This document shows, in pieces, positions 45,790 to 57,367 of a DNA stretch of 64,000 bases. The notes under the pieces were generated by a model, which saw only the letters and a list, made by a program, of their open reading frames with translations, was not told where the DNA came from and made no database searches. Each line of letters starts with the position of its first letter. Within the stretch, counting starts at the first letter, position 1. The position numbers were made by a program, and so were the translations under genes. The DNA lies in NCBI GenBank assembly GCA_020055645.1, contig CM034546.1, forward strand, positions 48,174,001 through 48,238,000. Direction: 5' to 3'. The stretch comes from Tomocerus qinae. Lineage: Eukaryota > Arthropoda > Collembola > Entomobryomorpha > Tomoceridae.

Positions 45790-45990
45790 TTTCCGATTTG
45801 GTTTTGCCTACACATAAGACTTTGGACGTATCTGGGGTGGCTGACCCGATTTCATTCTATATTTAAAGTTTCTTTCACCTCTCGTTTCTATTTCCGAGTA
45901 CAACCCAACTTACACTGTTTGCCCATATATAGACCCCGATTCCACCTTATCCAATGACTCTTGGGACAAGCAATAATAGCAATGTTGAAT
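45790..45990 (+). repeat. Repeat R, inverted copy closing the right unit
   Basis: Related to 37750-37960 (gactttggacgtatct, caacccaacttacact) and followed by the same ttgaatataattt..ccgtgca tail. Together with the copy at 38030 it brackets the right IR-like unit. Confidence 0.45.
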
Positions 45991-46379
45991 ATAATTTTAA
46001 CCGTGCATAATATTAATATGCAGAACTTGGTCCAATTAAGTTTCCTAATTTTGAAAATCAAAAGAATAATTCGATGTTTTATTACTTTATTATGTCACTG
46101 CAAATTTACAACATTCATTTACATTTGATTTTCACAATATTACTAGGTTCAAGATTTGTTTTGCGTATTTATAATTGATGATATTTCTTAGCGCAGTAAA
46201 AGAGGATAATGTTTTACTTACAAGGTATAAATTTTAATGTGCTCATCAATGTTCTTCTTCCGATAATAAATAGCCTCCTCCGAACCACTTAATTTCGTTG
46301 CTGAGTAAGGATATTTTTTTCGACTAGAAAACTTCGCTACTGTACAATTTATATACAAGTGGACAGTTTACAAAAATCT

Positions 46380-47110
46380 GTTCACTATCTTGCACAGATT
46401 GTCATTCCATATTCCATTATATGTAAATTGTCGCTTTAAATCGCGCAAACAGCTCAAGAAAGTCTTAAGTTCGAAAAGTATTTCAAGAATATCAAAGCCA
46501 AATTCCACTTTTTGTTCAAAAAACTACAAATTGGCGAAAATAAATTAGCTTCGATAAATGAAACAATCGGAGAATTTGAAGACAAAGCCAAACCACGTCT
46601 TGATACGGTGCATAATGACCATTAAGTCAATTGTCAGTGTCAACTTAGGAGATTAGAATCACAGATAGTTTCATTCTATACAATATTTCATACATTTTTC
46701 CATGCATGCGATAGTGTGGATAGGTAATATGTAACATCAAAACTTGACTGTTCTATATTTCTCGCACCTTCCTGGAGAATTTCCGTCTACGAAGAGTTTA
46801 TTGATTTGTCGTGATGGATATAGCTACTGGAATAGAAGACTAGGTATAAGGAAGGATAGTATAATATCAATAGAAATGGAAGGGACTGGAGTTGAAGTTG
46901 GATACGGAAAATGCACGGAAAATAAGATTAGGAAGCTTTGTGCATAGCACAACATCCCTACATCGTATTCCGAAGATACGTCCGACAGTCTCAAGTCTGC
47001 AAAATGGTTTACTTAACCAATCCATAAGGTAGACAAGGGTAAGGAATAAGTGCTTCTGTAATATTTCTGTCAACTGTAAATAATTTTGTTTGCTTTGCAA
47101 AATATTGTTA
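46380..47110 (-). repeat. Repeat R, copy 3, with an adjoining coding-like block
   Basis: R proper covers 46690-47110. The preceding 300 bases read on the plus strand as YFKNIKAKFHFLFKK then QIGEN..A, and are about 85 percent alike to 47915-48180 by eye. Stops are present in this copy. It looks like a duplicated exon of an unknown gene joined to R. Confidence 0.55.
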
Positions 47111-47749
47111 TTATGACGGGTTTACTTCGATATTTTTTATTATAATATTGGGACTTTTCGTCTACGAAATTATGAATATTAGATTTTATCTTTAGAATAA
47201 ATAAAAGTTAATAATATATACAATGCTATTAAGCCGTGGCAGTTGCAAGTAATACATCGGTTTTATAGTATACTAGACTTTAAATACATTCTATTGGCAT
47301 TTTTTGACGAAAATAAGTCAAAATCGCAAAAAATCTTTTTTCTGGGATTTCGTGAGGAGGAGACCTTCAGCCCGTAAACCCCGTCCTTATGGTAGGCTTT
47401 ATTGATTGTTGTGAATGGAAATTCAGTGTAGGTATCTCCGGTATCTGACTCAAATACACATATGAAATCATGCATACGGATAGACTTCCAAGTAAACGTT
47501 TTATTTTTGGCTAAAAACGATTTGGTTTGTGCATATTATGTCAGTTCACGCACGTAAATTGTGTTTGAAAGAAAAGTTGGAAAAATCCGAAATAAAATGG
47601 CCGAAGGCCAAAGGTAGATTTAGCCGAAAGTAAGTTGGCCGAAGATTGAAAGTTTGAAGTTAGATTTTACTACATTTGGCACGGAGAAGAATTCTATATT
47701 ATCAACACAATCTGAGATAACGCAATAAACTTAAGTAGACCCACGTATC

Positions 47750-48570
47750 CTTGCATGTATGTCTGGCAAAGATATTCTAAAAAGCAAAATGTGCATGTCA
47801 ACAAGGGCCTTAGTCAGAAAAAGGGAGGGGCCTTTGGGAGGGGTCCGATGACGAAATAAAAATGAAAATCAATTTTGGGTTTTAGGGCAAAAATTTCTTT
47901 CTTTGTATCTGTTATCTTTCACAGATTGTCATTCCATTATAAATTGTCGCTTTAAATTGGGGAAACAGCTCAAGAAAATTTCGAAGTGTATTTCAAGAAT
48001 ATCAAAGCCAAATTCCACTTTCTGTTCAAAAAACAACAAATTGGCGAAAATGAACTAGCTACGAAAAATAAAACAATCGGAGAAATTGAAGACAAAGCCA
48101 AACGTCTTGATGCTGTGCATAATGACTATTGGGCCAACTGCCAGTGTCAACTTAGCAGATTATTTCACAGATAGTTCCATTCTACAAATACAATATTTCA
48201 TACAACTTTCCATGCATGCGATAATATGGATAGGTAGTTATAGGTAATATTTCTCGGATTTTCCTGGAGAATCTATAGACTTGTCTTGTCATGCTGGATA
48301 TATATACTATGGAATAGGAGACTGGGTAAGCATAGTATATAAATAGAAATGAAAGGAACCGGAGTTGAAGTTGGATACAAAATATGCACGGAAAATAAGA
48401 TAAGGAAGCTTTGTGCATAGCATAACATCCCTACATCGTATTCCGAAGATACGTCCGACAGTCTCAAGTCTGCTAAATGGTTTAATAAACCAATCCATTC
48501 CATAAGGTAGACAAAGGTATAAGTGCTTCTGCAATGCTTCTGTTAACTGTAAATAATTTTATTGCTTTGC
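47750..48570 (-). repeat. Third partial unit: gcagggagat-like block, coding-like block and R copy 4
   Basis: A third, shortened array of the repeats seen at 28010 and 38811 (tgtatgtctggcaaagatat), then the YFKNIKAKFHFLFKK block, still open for 62 codons at 47986-48174, then R at 48180-48570. There is no IR-like gene here. Confidence 0.55.
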
Positions 48571-50046
48571 TAAATTGCTAAATATTGTTTTATGATAAAT
48601 AGTGTAATAATATATGTAATTGTTTTAGATAGCCATGATGTCAATTAGTTTTCGTTTATAGAAACTGATTAATTCTGACGGTATGAATTGCTAGCTAAGT
48701 TGTCGTTTATATTTGATTGAATAATAACTACATTCAATTTATTGTACGAATGAAGTTTGAAGCCACTATACCGTATATAATAATAGGTACTCCCATCCTA
48801 CTCTTACTCCCCACCTCCCTACGTTAGTTCCAAAGGTGGCTTTACATATACTTAATAAAACTTGACATAATTCCAGTGTGCATAAATTGAATTTTTGTGA
48901 CTTTACCAAATGTGTGAAATATCAAATTCGAATAAAGAAAATATGAATCCCTAATAAAATTGCCTATGATTCTGTTTATCATTAAATGTTTCATATTTTC
49001 ATGTCGATTTTTGTCCTTGGGTCGTTCCAATTCTTGTAAACAAAAATTTTCCGATGTCATTTTATTGGGAGATTTGCTCTTGCGGCTGAACTATAAGTGT
49101 GATGATGACGTTGTAATGTTTTGGAGAAGTTTATTTCTGTTAGTTAGTAATTTATTACTTTCCATGAAAAAATGTCAATCCACACGAAAACTCAAAAGCT
49201 TAGCTTATAAAGTATTTATAATCATGATGTTGGGATTATTATGCTATTTTATTTCTATGCATTCCTCTGAAATGGAGGGAGGCTACTGTGAATCTAACTT
49301 AAACATTTACCAATAAATCGTTATGACATTATATAGACAGAATGCATAGTTGAATCTTACATATCCATATACGCTTTATCAAACAGCTTATTTTCTTTTT
49401 CTTCACGAATTAAGGCTAACAAATCCTAACTGGACAGACGAATAAAGTCGAATTAGTGATGGCATATAGCTATTTAGATTGAAGATGAATCAGACGTACA
49501 TATAGCATGAACCGGTTTAGATTAGAGTAATAACCTCCGCACAGAATTTGCCACTGAGTAATAATGTACTTAATCTTTAACTGACCTTTATACAGTATAA
49601 TATTCACTGTTAACACATTCACACTTGCACTATACATACATGACGCATAATTCCGTCTGGAGCATAAATCTTTATGTTGGTTAAAAGAATGCATTACTTA
49701 GTCACTTAACAGATGATAAAAGTGGTCTATATGTATTATAATATACTATTATTGTGTATTAAAAATAACATTACAAAAATATAAGTAGAGTAATAACACA
49801 CATCTTTTAGTACCTTTACCACCATACAATATTGTAATTGTTGTACAGATATATCTATACTAAAAACGTTGCTAGCTTTTGTGTGTTTTCGTGAATTTGT
49901 TGGAAGTATAACTTTATTTTTTCTTTCGCATTACTTAACCATGAGTAATTTCAGTTCATTCGACATTTTATACGATTCTCTAACGTCGTGATAATATGAG
50001 AATCGTTTTAAATGTATATGTCTGGAATTACTCAGCAATAGTCACC
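48571..50046. other. Intergenic, nothing recognised
   Basis: About 1.5 kb between the repeat array and the GTPase promoter. Open frames at 48960-49316 and on the opposite strand show no domain signal and read like chance AT-rich frames. Confidence 0.45.
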
Positions 50047-50082
50047 TATATAAACTGGAGTGTGTGGTGTAAGTCTTCAGTT
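50047..50082 (+). promoter_or_regulatory. TATA box and initiator of the GTPase gene
   Basis: tatataaa at 50047-50054 is followed by tcagtt at 50077-50082. The spacing of about 30 bases from TATA to the initiator A is the standard arthropod core promoter. Transcription would start near 50079. A leader exon would run to the donor gtaaga at 50186, with the intron ending in ttttacag at 50678. Confidence 0.6.
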
Positions 50083-50698
50083 TACAAAAGAATCTCGTGC
50101 TGTATCAATGCAGAATTGAATCCTGGTGGAATTAACACATCCAAGTTACTACGCTTACGTTCAAATTTCATTTTCGAGATATTTGGTAAGATTTATAAAT
50201 ATTTTTTGGACAAGTTGCTTTATAATTACTAAGACCTGTATATCAAATATTGAGTACAAATCAATGTTATTGAATTTAATAACATAATTATCTTAGATAT
50301 CCCAAATCTCAACTTAATTGAATCTAAGTAAGTGTTCTTATAATATTATAGGAATTAAATATCAGTTCAAAACGTTATTTCAATCGTTTGAAAACTAGAA
50401 AAAATTTCAGTAGCTGTTTTGTGAGCGTATTTTGATTTTAATTTATAATCCAACTTTTTGGTAGTTTTATTTTTGTGTTGTATTTCCGTTTGTTAAAAAT
50501 AGGAAAAAAGGGTTAGTAAAATTAATTTCATCGGTTGAAACTTGATATTTTGTCCATGACTCAATAGGTTATCTACAGATTATCAAAAATATTTCAGTTT
50601 ATTGCAATTCTCTTGATTTGTTTTTTTTAAATTTTTACATGATGTCAGTTTTGAAGAATGTATATTTTCCTTTTACAGATTTTATCTTAAAACCAACA

Positions 50699-52543
50699 AT
50701 GGACATTACTAGAGACAGCAAAATGGAAAACAAAGAAAGCAAATCGTTTAAAAACCAGGATTTGGGTGCTAAAGAGATGAATATTCTTATTCTTGGGGCA
50801 ACTGGTGTTGGAAAATCTACTTGGATAAATGGATTTGTTAATTTTTTGAAATTCAAATCTCTCCAAGAAGCTGAAGCTAACGACTTGGTAAATTTAATTC
50901 CGACGCAATTCACTGTAACGCAGGAGGATTACAGTGAAGTGTTAGTGTCAACAGGAACGGATGTAAATGAAATGCAAGCTACAGGGCAGTCTGCAACGCA
51001 AGGGTGTAAGATTTATCCATTTGACATTGGCAACACGACAATTCGGCTTATTGATACTCCCGGAATTGGAGATACTCGAGGAATTGACCAAGACAAGGCG
51101 AACTTTCAAAATATTTTGAGCACGCTGTCGACTCTGAAAGAGATTCATGGGATTTGCATTCTTATGAAGCCAAATGATGGAAGAGTGACAGTCATGTTCA
51201 GGTTTTGCATCAAAGAACTCTTGACGTATCTTCATAAAAACGCAAGTAGAAATATTATGTTTTGCTTTACAAACAGCCGTGGTACATTTTATCGACCTGG
51301 AGATACATTGCCATCGCTTAAGGATTGCTTGAAAGAAAATGGAGAGGTCGAAATACCAATTGGTCTTGACACAATTTACTGTTATGACAGTGAAGCATAC
51401 CGTTTTTTGGCAGCAATTAAAAATAAAGCACAACCAGTGAAATTTCCAGCGAAAGAGCGTGATAACTTTTCTGATAGTTGGGAAAAATCGATAGAAGAAA
51501 CAAAAAGAATGCTACTTTACATCAGCCGTTTGCCCCCACACCCAATACAAAGCACTTTGAACTTAAACCATGCTCGAGAGTTGGTATTCAAACTTGCAAG
51601 ACCTTTAGCTGAAATTAGCAAAAATATTCAAAATATCAAACTTGTCATTGAGGAAAATACGCAGGAAATTGAAGATACTGCTGAAGATATTAAGGAACTG
51701 GAGAAAAAGAAAACTTACAAAAAACCAGATTTAAAAATTACCGAATTAGATTACCCGAAGACCGTTTGTACTAATTCAAGTTGCATCAAGATTTACGGTG
51801 GCGAAATAAAGCAAATTGCTTATACAACAATTTGTCATGATCACTGCGAGTTAGGCGATAAAGTACCCGCAGATACAAAGGGCCATCCTGGATTAATTGA
51901 TTGTTTGGCCATGGATGACGACGGAAAATGCAAAATATGTGATCACACTTACCACGAACATCTACATTGTTATTATGATTCGGAAGAAATCATGGTCGAT
52001 GTTGTAAATGAATCTGTCAAAGGAGCTTTGAACCGGAAAATCAGTGCAAAAGAAATGAAACAGCAAATGATTGATGAAAATGAAAGATTAGTCGAGGAAT
52101 ATGACAGCGAGCTAAAACAGATTGAAGATGCATCCGTCAAATTCGCTTGTTTTCTCAAACACAATGCTATTACTGTCTACAACGATGCAATGTTGGAGTA
52201 CATGGATCATCTAATCCAGGAAGAACGTGGCAAAGTTCAATGTGGAGGCTCGTCTAAAACCCTTGAGTCTCTCCAAATAGGAAGAGACACATACACAAAG
52301 AAAATTGAAATCTTGGAGAAGGAATTAAAGAAAAACGTTTCAGATAAGGTCCTCAGTCCAACTGAAGTGGAAGAAACCGTCAAAAAACTTTATGATCTGA
52401 AGCACAATGGAAAAAAACTCATGCATATTTTGAAAGCTGTTACGGAGACACAAAAGCAATCAGCCAGGTCTCAGCTCCTCTCCCAATATAAATCGCCCAC
52501 TATCAGAGCGTACCAAAAATTTATGCCTACACGATGGTTTTAA
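50699..52543 (+). CDS. AIG1-like GTPase with coiled coil and Cys/His-rich region, 614 aa
   Basis: The start at 50699 is chosen because a 3' splice site (ttttacag, 50671-50678) lies just before it; an open frame continues to 50618 without it. The G domain has G1 GATGVGKST (33-41), G3 DTPGIGD and a G4-like FTN within FCFTNSRG. This resembles AIG1/IMAP and septin-like GTPases. A helical segment follows (about residue 305-350). Then comes a Cys/His-rich region (CTNSSC, CHDHC, CKICDHTYHEHLHC) that probably binds zinc, and a long charged helix to the end. The overall layout resembles uncharacterised animal and fungal GTPases of this kind, and I know no function for them. The leader contains a tiny upstream ORF (MQN). 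It could act in membrane or immune-related scaffolding, as other AIG1 proteins do; this is a guess. Confidence 0.75.
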   Translation: MDITRDSKMENKESKSFKNQDLGAKEMNILILGATGVGKSTWINGFVNFLKFKSLQEAEANDLVNLIPTQFTVTQEDYSEVLVSTGTDVNEMQATGQSATQGCKIYPFDIGNTTIRLIDTPGIGDTRGIDQDKANFQNILSTLSTLKEIHGICILMKPNDGRVTVMFRFCIKELLTYLHKNASRNIMFCFTNSRGTFYRPGDTLPSLKDCLKENGEVEIPIGLDTIYCYDSEAYRFLAAIKNKAQPVKFPAKERDNFSDSWEKSIEETKRMLLYISRLPPHPIQSTLNLNHARELVFKLARPLAEISKNIQNIKLVIEENTQEIEDTAEDIKELEKKKTYKKPDLKITELDYPKTVCTNSSCIKIYGGEIKQIAYTTICHDHCELGDKVPADTKGHPGLIDCLAMDDDGKCKICDHTYHEHLHCYYDSEEIMVDVVNESVKGALNRKISAKEMKQQMIDENERLVEEYDSELKQIEDASVKFACFLKHNAITVYNDAMLEYMDHLIQEERGKVQCGGSSKTLESLQIGRDTYTKKIEILEKELKKNVSDKVLSPTEVEETVKKLYDLKHNGKKLMHILKAVTETQKQSARSQLLSQYKSPTIRAYQKFMPTRWF

Positions 52544-54486
52544 CTAAAATTAAAAACCAACGTCTATTTTAATTCAGAATTTTCATATTCAAAAAAATCA
52601 TGGAAATATTAATCATCCCATTGTAGACAATTTTAATTCAATAATGTAATTCAAATACGTTATGTTTAAATCAAATCAAAACTTTATCTCTATTGTGTAG
52701 TTTCTCAGATATACCAAAACATGATAAATGTTCTCCTGTTTCAGACATAAAATATAATTTGAACATTCATAGTCATATGTGGCATAAAATTTAAAACTTA
52801 ATAAAATTGTATCGGTTTCAATTATAAATAAAAAATTGTAATTGGCAGTACATGCAATTCCACTCCAAACTTCTTATCAATTTCCTAAAAAAGTTTCTAT
52901 GCTATTTAAAAAAACCGGGTGTCCATGTCATAAACATATTTAATTGCAGATTTTCGGGATGAATAGAAATGAACTAAATACAATGCAAATGACGTAAAAT
53001 GGCATTATTGGAACAATTACATCAAAAGTCAAATTTTTTGGCCTTGCATTGGATTTCACTTCTTTTGACAATGTTCCAAAATTTTGTTGATTTTCAAAAT
53101 TATCTGAGGAACTGGTTAATTTCTTATTTATTTGATTTTGTTTTGTATCGTTCTTATCAAAGTTAGTTTTCCTGAATTGGTAGAAATTCTCCCACAAGTT
53201 GTATAAACCAGATTCATACAAAAATGCATAATAATGTCAGTTATAGCGGGTTGAAAAACATTTCTTTGGATCAGCCATAGAAATTCGATTTCTAGTTACA
53301 TAATAACTATATACATGAAGTCAAGGCATGTCATAGCTATATGCGTGTACAACAATAAGAATAAGTGATGGGATAAAAATTTACAAATTGGGAATACTTA
53401 TTACTGTCAAAAATACTGGCTTAGAACAAAAAAAGTTAATGACCAGACCGTTCACCTTCGCATTATTGAATCGTAAATTGCTAGTGTTAAATCCTTTTCG
53501 GATACTGTAGCATTCAAATTAGTACATACCTAAAATTAAAATGGATCTATCTTTAAAATCTATTCAGACTTCAGCAGACAGAGTTTTTCAAGTCAAGAAG
53601 CTGTTGATTTTGATTTTTCTCTTTCCGGAACTTTGCGAGTTCTCAAAGAAGCCAATGGGAGGAAAAGCGCGTATTTTAAGCCATGGCTATATTTTGACTG
53701 GAGAATAAACATTCTGGTAAACAAATAGATGGTTATAAAGTCAAAAAGTTGGATTGAATGTGTATATAATTCATTTATTATTTCAATTAAATTATTATCT
53801 ACTCTTTCAGGTTAACGGCAACAACGTAGGTGATTAGTTGGTGACTTCGATCTCTTATCTGTTGTCAGTCAGGCGTACAGATATATTAAGGTAACAATTT
53901 TCTGAACTGAAAAGCCATTATTCATTATTTGGGAGAAAATTTCAAGAATAATATTTTCAAACTAAAGCACAGCTAGAAAGAAATTGCCATTTACGGCGAT
54001 ATTTAACCTTGCTTCAAGTCATAATTGTTAGAAATACGATTGCCCGTTATTTGTTATTTGCAAATTTAAATGAAAAGAATCATCGTACTAATAAGCACAT
54101 CATTTATGTTTTTAAACGTTTCGTTTAAAAATTAAAACAATCTAAAAATGATTAAATTATTGTAAAGGAATTGATTTTAAACTATTGATATGTATTCATT
54201 ATTGTCTCAACATTTCATTTGTGAAACAATAATTTAGAATTCGGTTTTTACAGGTAAAATCAGCCTTAATTTGGGCGGGGTTTGTTTTCTACTAATTGTT
54301 TACGACAGGAATGTACAACATTTCAATAATGATAGTAATTCTTTTATTATTTTATAGGGAAACTGGATGCCCTGTGAAGCCGTAGCAGTATTATTATCAT
54401 TAAATTTGGAAAATCTTGCCTAAACTTGACAGGGATGAAATAAGCGATGAACATTTCACTAATTAACTTTCTGTAAATTAGACAAA
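52544..54486. other. Intergenic with one possible IR-like remnant
   Basis: Mostly AT-rich sequence without genes. The only coding-like stretch is the minus-strand fragment at 52940-53221, listed separately. Confidence 0.45.
52940..53221 (-). pseudogene. Possible C-terminal remnant of an IR-like gene
   Basis: The minus strand reads YESGLYNLWENFYQFRK, a hydrophilic loop, and then NLTFDVIVPIMPFYVICIVFSSFLF and a stop. This parallels the QSGLFDIWFENF to final membrane segment part of the 781-aa gene. Stops appear immediately upstream in that frame and no other part of the gene was found. It is probably a decayed fragment; chance similarity cannot be excluded. Confidence 0.35.
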
Positions 54487-57367
54487 ATGCAGTCTAGTGC
54501 CACTCTGTCACCAGGATGCAGCAGCGATTCGAAAATCTTTATGGGAAAAAACTGTGTTTTGTGTTTGGTTGAATTACATGGAAAAAACGACAACAAATCG
54601 AATTTGTTTGAACTTTGTCGAAAATATTTACATACTGGTTTGACTCAAGAATTTTCACGAAACTTATTTGAACACAGTTGTGCATTTTGTCAAAACTGCT
54701 CAGAGTCAGCAATGAAATTAACGGATCTCTCAATACAGTTAGAATCTATTCAAAAAAGTGTGTCTGATTTAGTCATAATGTTTACTTTAGATATTCTACA
54801 TCGCCGTGGAAAAGTTATTGATGGTGAAGACAAAATTGAAAATCATTTGGGCTATTCTAAGAAGAAGCTAATTGCATTTGACGTTTCCGCCTTACCAGAT
54901 GCACATTTCTTCGGGGAGAATGAATGTATCTCAATGTCATCAGAATCAGCTTCTCAAGAAATAATTTCGGGAACTGTTCATGGAGTGCAAATTCCAGATT
55001 CATTATTTATGCATGGACTGACTGACTACGATAGCATCGTGAGTCATTTTGTAAATGAAGAAGAGGTAACATGTGATAATTGTGAGCAAGACTGGATGGG
55101 TGAAACAAGCCTTGCCGAACAAGAGATTAATACCACATCTACATTTCAAATTCAAAATGGGATAAATGAAACTGGCCTTGTCCAACAAGAGATTAACACC
55201 ACATTTCCAGTTCATAATGGGATGACTGAAAGAGGCCTTGTCCAACAAGAGACTAATCCCACATTTCAAATTCAAGATAGAGTGAATGAAACAGGCCTTG
55301 TTCAACAAGAGATTATCACTACACCTACATTTCAAATTCAAGATAGTATGAATGTAACATGCCTTGTCCAACAAGAGACTATCCCCACATTTCAAATTCA
55401 AAATGGGATGAATGAAACAAGCCTTGTCGAACAAGATATTAACACCACATCCAAATTTCAAATTCAAAATAAGATGGGTGAAACAGGCCTTGTCAGAAAA
55501 AAGACTAACAACATATTTCAAATTCAAAATAGGATGGGTGAAACAGGCCTTGTCAAAAAGAAGAACAACAACACATTTCAAATTCAAAATAAAGGTTTAA
55601 AGTCATTAAAAATATCTAAATTAGAAATAATGTACACTATGGGTCTCATAATAATGTTTCAGCTCTTTCTGATTGAATGCAAAGTGTCATTCAAGGGCTT
55701 GTGTTATAATACTTGGCTTAAACAAGTCAAGTATTAGGACACAATGAAAATATTCATTGTCCTTAGAAACATGTTACAAACCCGTCTTCTCAAATAATAA
55801 TAAAAAAGGTCACTAAATATTTCAAGGACACGAAATCATTTCCCAATATAGTATATTTTTACGTGTGGCTAACTCGGGACTAAATTTCAATACAATTTTA
55901 TATCAGCCGAACTAAATGGCCATTGTAAGATTTATTTATTTAGATGGCTCACCTTATAAACCTAATATAGGTTATAGGTGGAGCGCCACAGCTTAGGTTA
56001 GCACATTTTAATCGAATGTTATAAGCCGCTTAAAATTTGACATCCACTTCCAATTTTGAGTAAATTTTTTGGGGGACAGAAAATGGCAAATCTAAATATA
56101 TTTATGTACCAATGACCAACACTACTTTAGCTAATTTCAATTTGTTCTTTTTTATTCAACAGAACTGAATCTCTTTGGTAACGGGGATGTAAGTATTTCT
56201 GTACGGGAAGTTGTCGTGGAGAATAACAAATGTGATAGTGACAAGGACCAGAAAATGCGTTTGAACAAAGTACCATTGAGAACGTACAGAAGTGCACGAA
56301 AACTAAGAGAAAAATTTGAAAACAGGTAACTTCGTTTATTTTTTAAGACTCAGTCAGTGCCGTACAAATTAGTAAATACTTAATCAAGACTTTCCGTATT
56401 AAATTCTTAGTATTTCATAATTTTTTTGAAAATCACCTTAGTTACGACATATTTTTACTTAAAATCCCTCCTCTCCTCTTCGGAATAAATTGGCACACAA
56501 CTGTATACCCTACAATAGTTCATAGTGATAATCACTATAGAAAAATGCTTAAGTGTGCCAATTTATTCTGAAATGAAGGGGAGGGGAAAATAAGTGAAAG
56601 ATCCCAGACTAGTAAATACCTTGATTTAGAAAAATTATTTTGACGTAAGACATTCAGAAAAAAAGAATTCTTTAATTTTGTACCAGTTTTTGGTTTTAAA
56701 TTTCCTAGTTCCAAGTATGAATTAAATGTTAATATTTATTGTCTTTATTGGTTTTTATGCAATTAGTAAAGTTCAATCAAAGCCTGATGAGAATCCCATC
56801 CCAACTGAATTTCCTACTACGCAAATATCAACTGCATCTACATTGTCCATTGGTGGAGAAGAAACCGTGGCAAGTTTTTCCCAGATTCACAAGCCGGAGG
56901 AGAATCCCATCCCGACTGAATTTCCTACTACACAAATGTCAACTGCAACTACATTGTTGATTGGTAGAGAAGAAACAAGTTATTCCCAGATTCAGGAAGT
57001 AAGCCCAGACGAAGTACCCATGGCGACAGCGGAAGACGACATAGATTATGAAAAAAGTCTATTCCCTCTCATGTTTCCCTCTTTTCAAACCAACTTGATA
57101 GGGAAGGCATTCACATGTGATGTTTGTGGTAAGGACTTTAAAAGTAGAATATACTTGCTGAGACACAAAACTATTCACACTGGAGAGCTGCCGTACAAAT
57201 GCGATTTTTGTCAGAAGGGATTTAGGGACAGAAGTAATATGTCCAAGCACATTATGCTTCACACTGGGGAGAAGCCTTTTCGTTGTGACCAGTGTAACTA
57301 CGCTTCTGCTTATTATAGTAATTTGAAGTCACACAAAGTAAATAGACATTCTTATATTCCCACTTGA
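54487..57367 (+). CDS. C2H2 zinc-finger protein with ZAD-like start and internal repeats, 3 exons, 623 aa
   Basis: Exons 54487-55594, 56163-56325 and 56767-57367 join in phase. The N-terminus (CVLCLVEL to FCQNCSES, about residues 19-85) is a Cys-rich ZAD-like domain used for dimerisation in arthropod zinc-finger factors. Residues about 201-369 are eight degenerate repeats of about 20 residues around GLVQQE.N.TFQIQ. Exon 2 is basic. Exon 3 starts with a tandem duplicate containing NPIPTEFPTTQ twice. Three C2H2 fingers follow, with Cys/His at 541/544/557/561, 569/572/585/589 and 597/600/613/618, joined by HTGE(L/K)P linkers for the first two. It is a probable DNA-binding regulator. The repeat tract is the unusual part and may vary in number. 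Confidence 0.75.
56465..56587. repeat. Foldback element in an intron of the zinc-finger gene
   Basis: The left arm (cctcctctcctcttcggaat, then aaattggcacac) is complementary to the right arm (gtgtgccaattt, then attctgaaatgaaggggagg). The loop is about 60 bases. The target duplication was not resolved. Confidence 0.65.

Noticed and set aside
47263..47475. Minus-strand frame as a gene.
   Set aside because: It lies within the repeated flank shared with 38400-38560, where the reading is broken.
48842..49316. Overlapping frames on both strands as a gene.
   Set aside because: Neither shows a domain or a splice partner; they mirror each other as chance frames.
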